Shown here in pieces: positions 13,241 through 24,464 of a stretch of 64,000 nt of DNA (its first letter is position 1; each line of letters opens with the position of its first letter). This DNA is from Epiperipatus broadwayi (taxonomy: Eukaryota > Onychophora > Udeonychophora > Euonychophora > Peripatidae): contig JAQFVV010006199.1 of NCBI GenBank assembly GCA_028023455.1, positions 494,001-558,000 of the forward strand, written 5' to 3'. A program made the translations under genes and the position numbers. A model generated the notes under the pieces. That model searched no databases and was not told the origin of the DNA. It was given only the letters and a program-made list of their open reading frames with translations.

Positions 13241-14462
13241 AGAAATTTTATATACTTATCTATGAGGTTTCTCCTGATTTCTCCACTTTTTCCTAAGAGC
13301 AAAGTTGATTAATGGTTTCCTTACATTATGTATAGTCACACTACATTGGCTTATGGATTTATTCACTAATGTCATGTGAGCAGCTTCTTTAAATTTTATT
13401 CTTTGTAGCTTTTCTTCTCTATCCAATATTTTTGTATTTTCCCAGTTGAACATGTTCATTGCTATATACATGATTTGCTATCTTAGACACATCTGTTTTC
13501 TCTCTTCTTATCATCAGTTTGTAGTCTTGCAATTGGTTTCAATAAGGTGACTGGTCTCACCAATATATTTTTTTTTACCAATCACATACTATTTTATAGA
13601 TGTAGTTTTTGCTTTTCAGTTATTCAAGTTTAGGCTTTGTAAATGTTAAAATTCCTCATAGTGTGGCATGTCTCTGAAAAGTTGTTCTAATGTTATACTG
13701 ATTGCAGATTTTCCTTAATTTTTTTGCTATTTTTGGTATGTATGGATATACTACAGTATCAACAATTGTTTTCTTTTTTGATGGTTTCTTTTGTTGTCTA
13801 GTTATGGTTTTCTTAATAACAGCTGTTGGATAACCATTTTTCATAAGAGATTGTTCTATATATAGATATTCTCTTTTAAATTACTAATTTCTAAATGAAC
13901 ATCTTTTGCTCAGTGCATAGTAGTATAATTCCATGTTTTGTGTTTCTGGTGTGATTGGATGTTATGCTAAGTGTTTTTTCATATGTGTGGGTTTTCTGTA
14001 AACTGTAGTTTTGATTTTGCCATGAGAAACTCATGTCATAAGAACATCTAAAATGTCAATTTTTTTGCTTATTCTGACTTTGTTGTGAATTTAATTGAAT
14101 GGAATATGTTGTTAATATGTTTCCAGAAAACTTGTAGTGGGACTCCACCATGTGACTATACAACAAATGTATTATCAACATAGTGAAGCCAACGTTTAGG
14201 TAGATATGAAATAAGTCTTTATGGCTGTGGTTGCAAGTTCTTCCATGTAAGTACTGCTAATCAGAAAGTGTAAATTATTAGCTTATAATCATTCTTTGAT
14301 TTTGTAGAAGCGTTCTGTGTTATAGTGAAAGGAAGTTGGTGTTATGTAAATGTTAATAGTTCCATTATACTATCAATAAGAAATATTGTTCTAATTTGTA
14401 AGACTAATCTTTTTTTACAATAAACAATGCCTGTTCCCATGATACATTTATAAATAAAATTT

Positions 14463-15208
14463 AAATATGTTAAAATAAATACTCACATTAATTCCAAAAT
14501 ATAACTCAAACAACAAACTATGATATATAGATAAATATCAACAAATTATAAATTATCCGAACATTTTCGAAGGCTTACCCTTCATTATCAAGGACAACAC
14601 AATTTTCAAACAGTATACTAATATGCAAATGTATAAAATAATATAGGCTAATATGCAAATGAAGGTTAAAGTGCTTCAGCATGCCACTTCTTTGATAAAG
14701 CATAAAATGATTCTCTCTTATTCAATGCGTGCTCATCCGAAATAATAAAAAATGCCTCTTTAACTTTTCTTCTCAGATCACTTCGTTCCCTACACATAAT
14801 TTTAGGTTCATCCAGCTTGCATGCATGACCCACAGCAATTGCATGCTGTAAAAATATTGATGAATGGGATGAATCAGCCATAGCTCTATTATATGAATAT
14901 ATATGCTGGGACAATCTAACCTGAACGGATGCTTTCGTTTCTCCATAATATGCAGCCTGACAATTATGTTCTCTGCATGCAATTTTGTAGACTGCCTGTT
15001 GTGCATGAATCAGAGGAATGAAATCTTTAGTATTATTTAAACATCTATTCAAGTTAGGGGGCGATCTAAAACATACACAAAATTCCGAACAGAAGATCTC
15101 ACACATTTTATCATAAATATTACGAATATATGGTAATAAAATCCTAGGTTTATCTTGCTGTCTAATCCGATTATGCCTTCTTTTGAATTTCACAATTATC
15201 CTATCAAT
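14463..15208 (-). mobile_element. Second PLE fragment inserted in the left PLE
   Basis: This piece interrupts the host RT between SFDVE and the continuation LFINVSWEQALFIVKK. It carries the C-terminal part of a different PLE: RILLPYIRNIYDK linker, then a GIY-YIG-type domain with VYKIAC, AAYYGET and, further on, KIMCRERSDLRRKVKEA. The host bases AATTT occur at both edges (14458-14462 and 15209-15213), a possible 5-bp target duplication. Removing the insert restores the host reading. The host frame runs open into the insert, giving a chimeric 196-codon frame (14666-15256). The insert's coding end is intact to a stop, with a non-coding 3' part of about 200 bp. It is 5'-truncated: no RT is present. 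Confidence 0.75.
14553..14597 (-). ncRNA. Decayed hammerhead-like motif in inserted PLE 3' region
   Basis: PLEs are known to carry hammerhead ribozymes. Here stem I pairs TTGTCC with GGATAA at the two edges of the region (one G-U pair). A core-like TTGATAATGA replaces CTGATGA. Stem II can form from GAAGG and CCTTC. GAAA follows, with a two-pair stem III and a TTC cleavage triplet. The two extra bases in the core make activity unlikely. Confidence 0.4.
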
Positions 15209-16239
15209 AATTTCCACATCAAAGCTTACTAGTATGTCAGATCTTTCAATTTTCATGTTGTTGATTAATTCTACAAAGTGTCTAAAATTCCTGATAAGGG
15301 ACTGGGTCTTGTGTGCAAAGGACTAAGACCTTTGAGAAGAACTTGACAAACTTTGGCAAGTTGAATTTCTAGAACTAACAATAGATTTTAATGGAACATA
15401 ATCCTTATGAATTTTAGGTAGATCTTAAAAATGAGGATTTTTTTCTGAAATATGATGTTAGTTTACTTTTTTCTGAATCACTGAAGTATCTGCAATAGTT
15501 TCTGAGTGATATTTGTAATTTTATTTCTGTACTCAGTATTAGATTTTTTGCCACTTTTTTATTGGCCTACTGTGTGAAATTCTTGTACTTTTTTGTCATC
15601 ATCAGTTGTATCCATTATAACTGTTGCATTACCTTTATAATCAGACAGAAAGGTTATAAGTTTATCTAACTTGAGAGCTTTAATTACTTTCCTCTCATCA
15701 TAGGATATGTTTAACTTCAATTTTTATTGCTTCTCAAGTATTCTTTTTATTCTCCAGTGTAATTTTGCTGTTTTTTTTTTAAATGCAATTTTTGAGTGGC
15801 TTCCAATAGCTGTCATTATATTTAATAAAGAGATATTGGATAGTGCTATGGCAAAGTTTAATCATTTTTCAAGAACAAAAATTTCCACATCTGCTGAATG
15901 TTTAGAAATGAGATTTTTACATTTGAAGCTGGTATGTTACTTGATATATTATAACTTTTAAAATGCTCATATAGATTTGCATGTTTTTTCTACTGGCATT
16001 ATTTTATTTTTCCATGTAATGTAAAATATAATTTTCTTACTGCTTGAAAAACTCTTATGATATCTTCATCAGTAAGTTTATTTTTTAAAAAAACATTTTA
16101 CATTATCAATAGAATGCAAGGTTTGATACTTGGAAAACTTGTGAGCATTTATTCTTTCTTGTAATAGAGCTTCACTTGCTCTCTGAAGAAATAGTTCTTA
16201 AGGATTTGCAAGTAAAACCTCCAATTTACTCCCAGAGAG

Positions 16240-18440
16240 CTGAGAAAATTATTCAAAGAACAAATAAAGCTTTGTTAAGAGAAAGAATAAATGCTCACAA
16301 GTTTTCCAAGTATCAAATCTTGCATTTTATTAATAATGTAGAATGTTTTCTAAAAAAAAAAAAAACTTTCGGATGAAGACATCACAAGAGTTTCTCAAGT
16401 AGTAAGAAAATCATATTCTACATTATATGGAAAAATAAAATATCAAAATCTAAAACTTGTAAACCTACATGGGCATTTCAAAAATCATAATGTACTAAGG
16501 AGTATATCAGCTTTATCTGTCAAAAATCTCAGTTCTAAACATTTAATAGAAACTTCTGTTTTTGAAAACTTAAACTTTGCCATTTCACCATATAATAACC
16601 CTTTATTAGATATAATGACAGCTATTATAAATCACTCAAAAATTGCATTTAGAAAAAGCATCAGAATTACACTGGAGAATAAAAAGAACACTTGAGAAGC
16701 AATAAAAATTGAAGTTAAACATATTCTATGATGAGAGGAAGTAATTAAATCTTTCAAAGTATGTAAATCTATAATCATTCTCTCTGCTGACATAAGTAAG
16801 ACAATAATTTCAATGAGTACAATTGATTATGACAACAAGATACAAGAACTTCTACAGTAGGCCAATACAAAAACATGGCAAAAAATCTGATACCAATTAC
16901 AGAAATAAGTTACAAGCATTACTCAGAAGGCATCACAGGTACTTCTGTGATTTTGACAAAGTAAACTAGCATCATATTTCAGAAAAATTCCTTAACTTCA
17001 TGGTCTATCTAAATTCCATAGGATCATATTCCATTAAAACCTATTGTTAGTTCTAAAAATTCAACTTTCCAAACTTTTGTCAAGATTTCTTCTCAAAGTT
17101 CTTAGTCGTTTGGCACATAAGATTCAGTCCCTTGTCAGGAATTTTAGACACTTTGTAGGATTAATCAACAAAATAAAAATTTAAATAAGAAACATACTAA
17201 TAAGCTTTGCCTTGGAATATTTATTTTAAAATGCATATTGTGAAGAAGCATTGTCTATTGTAAAAAAAGATTAAATATGATAATAGCCTTATAAACCATA
17301 ACAATATTCCCTATTGATAGTATAATGGAACTTTTAACATTCTGCATAACAACAACTTACTTTCAATACAAGGCAGACATCTACAACAAAATCAAGAAAT
17401 GGCTATGAGCTCACCATTTGTCACTCCTGATTAGCATTGTTTACATAAAAGAATCTGAAACCATAGCCATAAAGACTGCTCTATATCCATCTAAAGTTGG
17501 GCGTTGCTATGTTGATGATACATTTGTTGTATGTCCACATTGTAGGACACCATTACAAACTTTCTGGAAACATATCAACAAATATCCTTTTTAATTAAAT
17601 TTGCAATAGAGTCAGAACAAGAACAAAAATTGACATTCTTAGATGTTCTTATGACAATGGCAAAATCAAAACTACAGTTTACAGCAAACCCACACTTACA
17701 GAAAATAATTAGCATATACATTCAATCACACCATAAACACAAAACATGGAATTATATTATCACTTTAGAAAAGAGTGAAAAAAAGTAAAAAAAACAGAAA
17801 TTTGAAAAAAGAAAACATCTATATAGAAGAAACTCTTATGTAAAATGGTTATCCATCAGCTGTTATTAAAAAAAACCTTAAATAGACAACAAAAAAAATC
17901 ATCAACAGAAAAAAATGATTATTGGTTTTGTAGTGTATCCATGTATTCAAAAACAGCAGACAAATTATGGAAAATCTGCATTCATTATAACATCAGAAAA
18001 TCTTTCCAGAGCCATACCACACTACAAAGGTATTCTAATGTCTACAAAGCTTAAACTTAAAATCCTGAAAGTAAAAAAACTATATCTATAAAATACCATG
18101 TAAATGTGGAAAAATGTATATTGAATAAGACCAGTCACCTCATTGAAAAGTGATTACAAGATTACAAACTGATGATTATATGAGAGAAAACAGATGTGTC
18201 TAAGATAGCAGACCATATATCTTCCTATGAACATATATTCAATTGGGAAAATACAAAAATATTGTGTAGTGAGAAAAAGATACAAAGAACAAACATCAAA
18301 GAAACTGCTCACATAACAATAGTGAATAACCCCATAAGTCAATCCAGTGTGATAATACATAATGTATGGAAATCACTAATCAGCTTTGGTTTTAAGGGAA
18401 AATGGAAAAATCAGGAGAAAACTCATAGATAAGTATATAA
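16240..18440 (+). pseudogene. Penelope-like element, right copy (broken)
   Basis: This is the mirror copy on the plus strand, without the internal insertion. Visible in order are the N-terminal segment (KFSKYQILHFINNVECFLKK), LHGLSKFHR near 17000 matching the PLE LPKIHK motif, and the region AHKIQSLVRNFRHFVGLINK. The RT palm motif CYVDDTFVV at about 17505-17531 still has both Asp residues. After a linker comes a GIY-YIG tail ending FNWENTKILCSEKKIQRTN (18238-18295). The YIG core itself is degraded. Stops and frame changes are scattered throughout, so no protein is made. Several short open runs, the longest 78 codons from 18196, are fragments of the one gene. Confidence 0.85.
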
Positions 18441-18454
18441 AATTTCTACTGACT

Positions 18455-18560
18455 GTTACCTTTGGAATAATAGCTCAGTTGGCTAGAGCATTATCTTAAA
18501 ATACAATATTCAGCACTCTAAGGGTCCAGGTTTAATTCCCATGCTAGTATTGTCACTGGT
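18455..18560 (+). repeat. tRNA-like sequence at outer end of right PLE arm
   Basis: TAGCTCAGTTGG (18471-18482, A box) and GGGTCCAGGTTTAATTCCC (18522-18540, B box/T arm) are in tRNA order and spacing. This is the mirror twin of the tRNA-like sequence at 13128-13240 and directly follows the PLE tail. The acceptor ends do not pair, so it is not a working tRNA gene. Confidence 0.6.
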
Positions 18561-18706
18561 CAGGCCTAGAAACATCTAAAAATGAGAGAATAATATCTCT
18601 TCAAACATTGTGCATATATTAACCTATAATTGGAAAATAAATAAAGTTAATTTTTTCTAAAAACATTCAATACTTAATAAGTGATGATGAAAATAGTCAA
18701 ATATAT

Positions 18707-19435
18707 AAATGCAACTAAAATGTCATCACCAGAAATCTTCAGGAAAACACATCTTGGAAGTATTGAAAAATTAAAAAAAAAAATTAAAAATGAAAACTGG
18801 TGTGAGATAAATATTAGCTACAACTTTGTTTTTCATTTTTATGATTATGGTCTTTCAAAAGAAGCAGATAACAAAAAAGCAATATACGTTTGATATTTTT
18901 TTAAATTTTAAGCTGATTAAAAGCAAGAAGTAAAATTTTTATCTTCTTGGCTATTGGATTTATATTACAAAAATTATTTTTAACAATTCAAAAAATAATG
19001 ATCTTTAGAATGTTATTAATATTTTGAATGCAATCTAAAAAATATTTTAATAATTAATATTAAAAAATTACAATCAATAATGGAATAACAGTCATCTTCA
19101 ATAATCAGAAATTTTGACTTGTGTAATTATCACCTAAAAAAGTGTAAATAATTTGATAACTTTTTCAGATAGAAAGTAGAATCTGGATACGGAGTTATAG
19201 CACAGACTACTTCAGCTAAAATAGTTGTGTATTGATTTTTTAATTGCACTAACCTTATTATACAAAATGAGCTATGGACTGCCTAATAATATATTACAAA
19301 AGCAATAAAATAATTTAATTTTAGTATGCTTCCTAAGATTTTAAAAATATGATGACAGAATCATGATACTAGATGTAATGTTATTGAATCTATTATTGTA
19401 ATTATAAATTTTATTAAACGCCCATTATTATATTA
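18707..19435. other. AT-rich DNA, nothing identified
   Basis: No gene or repeat protein seen. Near its end (19384-19401) lies TGAATCTATTATTGTAA, which is repeated directly after the following hairpin. Confidence 0.5.
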
Positions 19436-19625
19436 AGTAATAATTTACTAAGGCTGTAACCTTAGAAATAAGCATCTGAAAAATACGAAGGCAGGGACCC
19501 TCTATAGGTCTTAAAACACAAGCTTACTCATAGCATAAGCTTGTGTTTTAAGACCTATAGAGGTCCCTGCCTTCGTATTTTTCAGACGCTTATTTCTAAG
19601 GTTACAGCCTTAGTAAATTATTACT
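19436..19625. repeat. Near-perfect 90-bp hairpin (foldback/MITE-like)
   Basis: The left arm (19436-19526) and right arm (19536-19625) are reverse complements, apart from one deleted G in the right arm and one T/C difference. The spacer is 9 bases. The arms are less AT-rich than the flanks (AAGGCAGGGACC). About 18 bases of flank, TGAATCTATTATTGTAA, occur on both sides (19384 and 19625). I infer a young foldback or MITE-like element. Its RNA would be a long, almost fully paired hairpin. No coding capacity. Confidence 0.85.
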
Positions 19626-21589
19626 GAATCTATTATTGTAAAAGCAAATCTTCACTGAACTGAACATATAAAATTATTAAAAAATAATCAATTTTTTAAA
19701 AAAATTTATGGGAAGCTGCATAGTTTTTAAAAAAAGACATATCTTTTTTAAATTATGAAGATCTATGTCATTCCAAACATTAGTAATATCATTTGGAGAA
19801 TATGGCTAAGATAAAATACAAAAGTTAGCTACAATCATATAAAGAAGCTTACTGTAGAAGAGGTGAGCATTATCATCACAAGATGCTAAATAACATTACT
19901 AAAGAGCTTCTGCATGATATATGGATAAATATGTAATTCTCATATTGTCAGTATAGTTGTCAAAAACTGATCTTTAGCTTATTTGTCTTTTTTTTAATTA
20001 AAATGATGTGTAGCCACTAATATTTAACCATATTTGGTATATATACTTTTAACTGAAAATTTGTGTTTTATTTAATTCTGATTTTATATCATGCATATTT
20101 ATTAGAACTTTTTTTAAACAGATTCATAAGATATTTTGCTATAGACATATTCTAATAATCTTATACCAACAGATTTTTGACTTGTTGCAAATGACTCTTC
20201 TAAGAATTCCACAACTTTGAAATTTTTTTTAGTTATTTGCGATATTCTATGACAGTATTAGAAACCCTAAATTGAATTTAAACTCTTACAACTTTAAATG
20301 TGTTTGTCTTCCAATGTTTTTAGCATTCTTTAATACGTGTCCTTGCAGTGGATATATATATAGATATATTAATGCAGTGTAAAATGCAGTGGATATATAT
20401 ATAGATATATTAATGCAGTTAAAATGACATGATACAGTTTTATTTAAAAATTAAAAAATGATTTTAAGAAATATTTTAAACTAAATCAGCTTTTTGCTTA
20501 AGAATTCAATCAATTCAAAAAAAAAAGAGAGATAAAACTTGCAAAAAATATATAGATATTTACTTCACTTATTTTAATCTAAATATAGATATAAAATATT
20601 TTCTTTTGCTTTCTTTCTTTTTTTTTTTGAATAATCGTTAATCTTATATGATTTTGTTTTGATAAAAATGAAGCTCGTGTTTTCTTATATATTCTATTTC
20701 TATCTTCAACTTGCGATTTTTTTTTTTAAATATCTGATCATTTTTAAATAATTAAATTATATTTATAAAAAAGATTATTTATAAGCATATTTACTTAAAA
20801 CAGGCTTTAACTTGTGTTCATATTTAGAATAAGATTAGATTAGTATAGTCGCTGATGCATTAGTTTGTCACATCTATAACTTGAGGTTCAAAACAGATAA
20901 AATTTGCCAATATTTTTAGATAACTATGAACTTTCCAAGAAAGCTTAGGATAGGCCCATGTAATCTTTTAAATGAAAGCACTAATTGCAAGTTTTATCAA
21001 ATCTTAATAGGTTGCATTATATTCTTATCGAGAACAGGGAATGTAGTGTTTCCAGGTGTGATGGATTCAGAAATACTTTTATTAATTAAATGCAACTGTA
21101 TTAATGCTGAGATTTGTAAAAAAAAAATTATTAAGATAAATTTATTATGCGATATAAACCTACATTTGCTATTACATGCTATTACAGTATAATATAAATT
21201 GTTTATTTTGTTACACTACGGTTTCAGATGTAAATCATTCAGTTTTAGCATATTTACTTCTATGTATGTAGTTGCTTCTCCTGCAGTTCAATTCTGTAGA
21301 TTTAGCGATCGTCTTCTTTATTTGAAGTTTCTTCAAGTGGCATCTTAGAAAAAGTTAGGAAAACATTTCTTTAATAGAAACATTGCGCAAAATATCATTA
21401 ATAAACAATTTAATATTTAATGTGTAAAAATAAATGAAATATGTACTATTTAAAAAAAGCATACAAATTATTACATAAAATTGCACAAAAATAAATGTTT
21501 TGTTCTTCAAATAAAAAATGTTTAAAAAAATTATATGAAAATAGTGTCTAATAATAATCCCAAAATTGTTATTAGTTAAAGTGATTTTT
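19626..21589. other. AT-rich DNA with one short tandem duplication
   Basis: A 41-bp unit starting TGCAGTGGATATATATATAG is repeated twice in tandem at 20344-20384 and 20385-20424. Otherwise no gene or known repeat was recognised. An 88-codon plus-strand frame at 20926 has no recognisable features. Confidence 0.5.
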
Positions 21590-21879
21590 GATATATTCGG
21601 GAAGATGTTGTTTGATGCTAATATCAGTGAATTTTTAAGATGATTATCCAACAAGCTACTACTGTTTTTCATCTTTGTCAATTTTATAAAAAGAAAAACT
21701 GTTCCCATGTATATGTATGTACTCACAAACTTTACTTTCAAAAACAAATTTATTTAGATCAAAGAAATACAGACTGAAAAGCATAAAACAAGCAAAAGGT
21801 TATAAGATAGCATGTAAAAAAAAAAAGGAAAAAGGTTCATATTTGAATTGATGTTTTGTCCAGGAAACATTTGTGATTT

Positions 21880-23190
21880 GATTGATGTTTCAAAAATAAA
21901 TCATAGAAGCATGATTTCTCTAAAGTTCATTCTCTCTGTTCACCCAGTTCCAACATCTATTTATCTTAAATGCAGCAGGGAAGATTAAAATGAGGTGCTA
22001 TTAGTAGGTAATATTAATATCTATATTTCAGTTTCATGAAGTGATGTAAGGTATATTTTGTTGGTTCTGATTGGCATTGTATCCAGGTTAGATGATCTAT
22101 ATTTTAGCTTATGTTCTTAGATTTAGTGCATTGCTGATTGAGTGGTTTAAGGTTATGATGTGTTTAGAAGTGTTGATGTGTACATTTTTCATTAGTATGA
22201 AAGATTGTGTTTCTTCTTGGTTGGCTTCTCCGTTTTTTGGGGACATTTTAGTCAACAGCGACCCAAAAAATGGGAAAGTTGTGGAAGAGCTTTATCCAAA
22301 TGCAATGGAGCCCCAGGTTTGTGCAGCTGTGAAGAAGTCAGCAGTGTGGATATCCCTATCCATTTCTTTGTTTAGGATTTGCCAAAACACTGTGGATATA
22401 TTATTCAGGGTCTCTGCTTGGAACACCAACCTGCAGTGCAATGCCCAGATGAAGAAGTTAATTATGGACGAGAGCTGGATTTCAGAAAATACACCTTTTT
22501 AAATTGCTGTTTTGAGGTTCATTTGGATATGATTTCTTATCATGTTTTCCTGAAAGTGAGTTCTTAAATTGTTCAAAGTTGTGCATTTGAAGAGGAAGTG
22601 ATCGATAGTCTTTTCCTGTCTACGGCACAGAATACAGGTAGAGTCAATATCCTTCCCCCTTTTAGTGCAGGAAGACATTTGTTGGGGGAGCATGCAGGTT
22701 CAATTTCAACAGGAAGCTACAATTTTTGGTGGTAACTACCTGAACTTGGTCATTCTTATTATTCGAGGAATGTTGATTGAAAGGCAGCTGGGGATCTTAT
22801 TTTTTGTGGTCAAGAAGATCAAACACTTCCCAATATATAAGTTTTCTTTGAAATAAGATTGGCATTTGTTGGATGTTATTAAAGATAAAGTTGATCTGAT
22901 GTTGAAGTAACAAGGCATGTCCTCTGGGGGGGGGGTCGATCAGTAGGTTCAATATCCTTTTCCAGAAGCAGACATTGAGCATGTTCATTTTCTTTGAATA
23001 TGTTGTAGAGTACATTATGAGTGTACTGCAAGTTGAATGTAGTAGTAAGTGCAGTGAGAGACCATTTAAAGGTCAGGGCTTTTGTAGGATTCTTAAGCTG
23101 ATCACAGGTGATTGTCCCATGCATTATAGTTTTCTGCAGGCAGTTTCTACTTTGTTGATAAATACCTTGGTGGAAAATATTTAGCATGCA
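21880..23190 (-). pseudogene. LINE C-terminal fragment inside the hAT pseudogene
   Basis: On the minus strand the reading ends in a zinc-knuckle-like segment, STCILCRRQEKTIDHFLFKC (Cys-x2-Cys ... His ... Cys), typical of the C-terminus of several LINE clades after the RT. It is preceded by a TFNLQYTHNVLYNIF stretch and followed by about 100 more residues including FFTAAQTWGSIAFG. The RT itself is absent, so the copy is 5'-truncated. The hAT reading stops at about 23195 and resumes near 21740, so this LINE landed in it. The G-run at 22926-22934 breaks the frame. The clade is uncertain; the 42.9-kb fragment has a similar C-terminus. Confidence 0.65.
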
Positions 23191-23379
23191 TGTTTCAGTA
23201 TATGTGAATACTTAGTTTGAGAAATATATTTTGTGCAGAAATTATAAAATTGTATTATATTTGAACGCATCTTTAAGATTTGAATTTGACTGCAGTTCTA
23301 TCACTTGCATTTGTAAATCTTCAGGTAATGTTTCTATTTCAATTACAAATGGAGCAGTGAATATTCCATTTTGATCTTT

Positions 23380-23465
23380 GTTTGCAATAAAATCAGAAAA
23401 TTTTGCATCCAATTGTGATTTCGTTTGCAACAAAATCAGAAAATTTTGCATCTAATTCTGATTAT
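23380..23465 (+). repeat. Tandem duplication within the hAT pseudogene
   Basis: A unit of about 43 bp containing AAAATCAGAAAATTTTGCAT occurs twice head to tail with a few differences. It duplicates the FSDFIANK part of the transposase, so it arose in the dead copy. Confidence 0.6.
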
Positions 23466-24179
23466 AAGTTTTTTGTTATGTTCACAAGTATTTTTATGAC
23501 ACATAATTGATATGACTAATAAAGTAGGAAAAAATTATATTATTATTTTTTTAGCTGTTTTCTCCATAATAAAAATTTTAGCATCAAAAATCCACTGATC
23601 ATTATGTTTGTTCTTGCATTTTTATATTAAAATCTTATAAGAGAAATAACATCTACCAAAAATGCAAGATTTTCTATACAATAATTATTATCAAACTGTG
23701 GTACATGTTTATCTTTTATATCCATAAAAACTTCATTTTTGATAATAAATGAAAAAATCTTATTACTTTGGCTCTGCTTAACTATCTTACTTCAGAAAAT
23801 TAAATCACATTATCATATTCTAGCTCTATGTCTGCTTTAAAAAAATTCTTAAATTGTTGATGATTAAGAATTTTTGATATAATGATATTAACAGTCAAAA
23901 TTATTATCTATTACATTTTAATGAATATTTTTACACAAAAATTTTTAATATGAATGACACAGTGACAAATAAATAATTCACTTCAAAAAATGTTTTTTAC
24001 TTTCTTTATCAAAAACGTATTCAGAATGACTTTCTTTTATGGAAGGAATTCCATCTGTTACAATGCTACAGTACTTTGAAAGTGGAATGCTTTTATTTTC
24101 TAAAGCAGTTTTTAGTGCAGACTAGACATCACCACTAGTTGTAATTCATTTCATACTTATTAAATTTAAATATTAAATC

Positions 24180-24345
24180 ACCCCACGTTTTAAGAAATTC
24201 AGCAACATCCTCTGTGAAATAAATATATAAATATATTAAAATCTGTATTTCAAAATAGGCTGGCTATTTTGAAGTATATTTATATATTTATTTCACAGAA
24301 GATGGTGCTGAATTTCTTAGTTATGTTGGTTATTTAATATTTGGA
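24180..24345. repeat. Small inverted duplication within the hAT pseudogene
   Basis: Arms AAGAAATTCAGCA...CTGTGAAATAAATATATA and its mirror TTTATTTCACAG...TGCTGAATTTCTT face each other around 24255-24265. One arm has a gap of about 11 bases. The duplicated piece replaces part of the transposase reading. Confidence 0.65.
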
Positions 24346-24464
24346 GATTTGTTCAATTTAACATTAAGCACAGGGATTATTATTAAATTTTGTAAATTCT
24401 TTAGTAACATTTAATTTTGTATTATATATACACTCGACAAATAAAACATTATAAGATATATTTG

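Larger units (their letters stand above)
13241..16195 (-). pseudogene. Penelope-like element, left copy (broken)
   Basis: PLE protein order can be followed on the minus strand through many stops and frameshifts. N-terminal hallmarks come first, including GNATVIMDTT at about 15600-15645 (family form ADKGNATVVMD). Next is the RT start SDILVSFDVE near 15215-15240 and a palm motif YVDNTFVV at 14161-14185, where the second catalytic Asp is now Asn. These are followed by a linker and a GIY-YIG endonuclease with YKIVC near 13590 and NWENTKILDREEKLQR at about 13400-13445. PLEs copy RNA into DNA at the insertion site using this RT and nuclease. The RT is split by another element at 14463-15208. The copy is dead. 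Confidence 0.85.
12945..18706. repeat. Large palindrome made of two head-to-head PLE copies
   Basis: The left arm (about 12945-16195) reversed matches the right arm (about 16240-18706) along the whole length. The match covers the PLE start (AAGAATAAATGCTCACAAG on both sides of the centre), the YVD motif, the GIY-YIG tail, a tRNA-like sequence and about 150 bp of further flank with CATTCAATACTTAAT. The left arm is longer because another PLE fragment sits inside it. The arms differ at many positions, so the duplication is not recent and is unlikely to be a read artefact. The junction spacer is only about 45 bp. Confidence 0.85.

Noticed and set aside
18455-18560. Functional tRNA gene
   Set aside because: A and B boxes are good, but the acceptor stem does not pair and the anticodon arm is not clear. 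The twin at 13.2 kb is equally broken.
12945-18706. Sequencing or assembly artefact creating the PLE palindrome
   Set aside because: The arms differ at many bases and one carries a private nested insertion, which a hairpin-read artefact would not produce.
21355-21747. 130-codon minus-strand frame as a separate gene
   Set aside because: Its first half contains the C-terminal hAT segment LLDNHLKNSLILASN; the rest is A/T-rich read-through. It is part of the pseudogene, not an independent gene.
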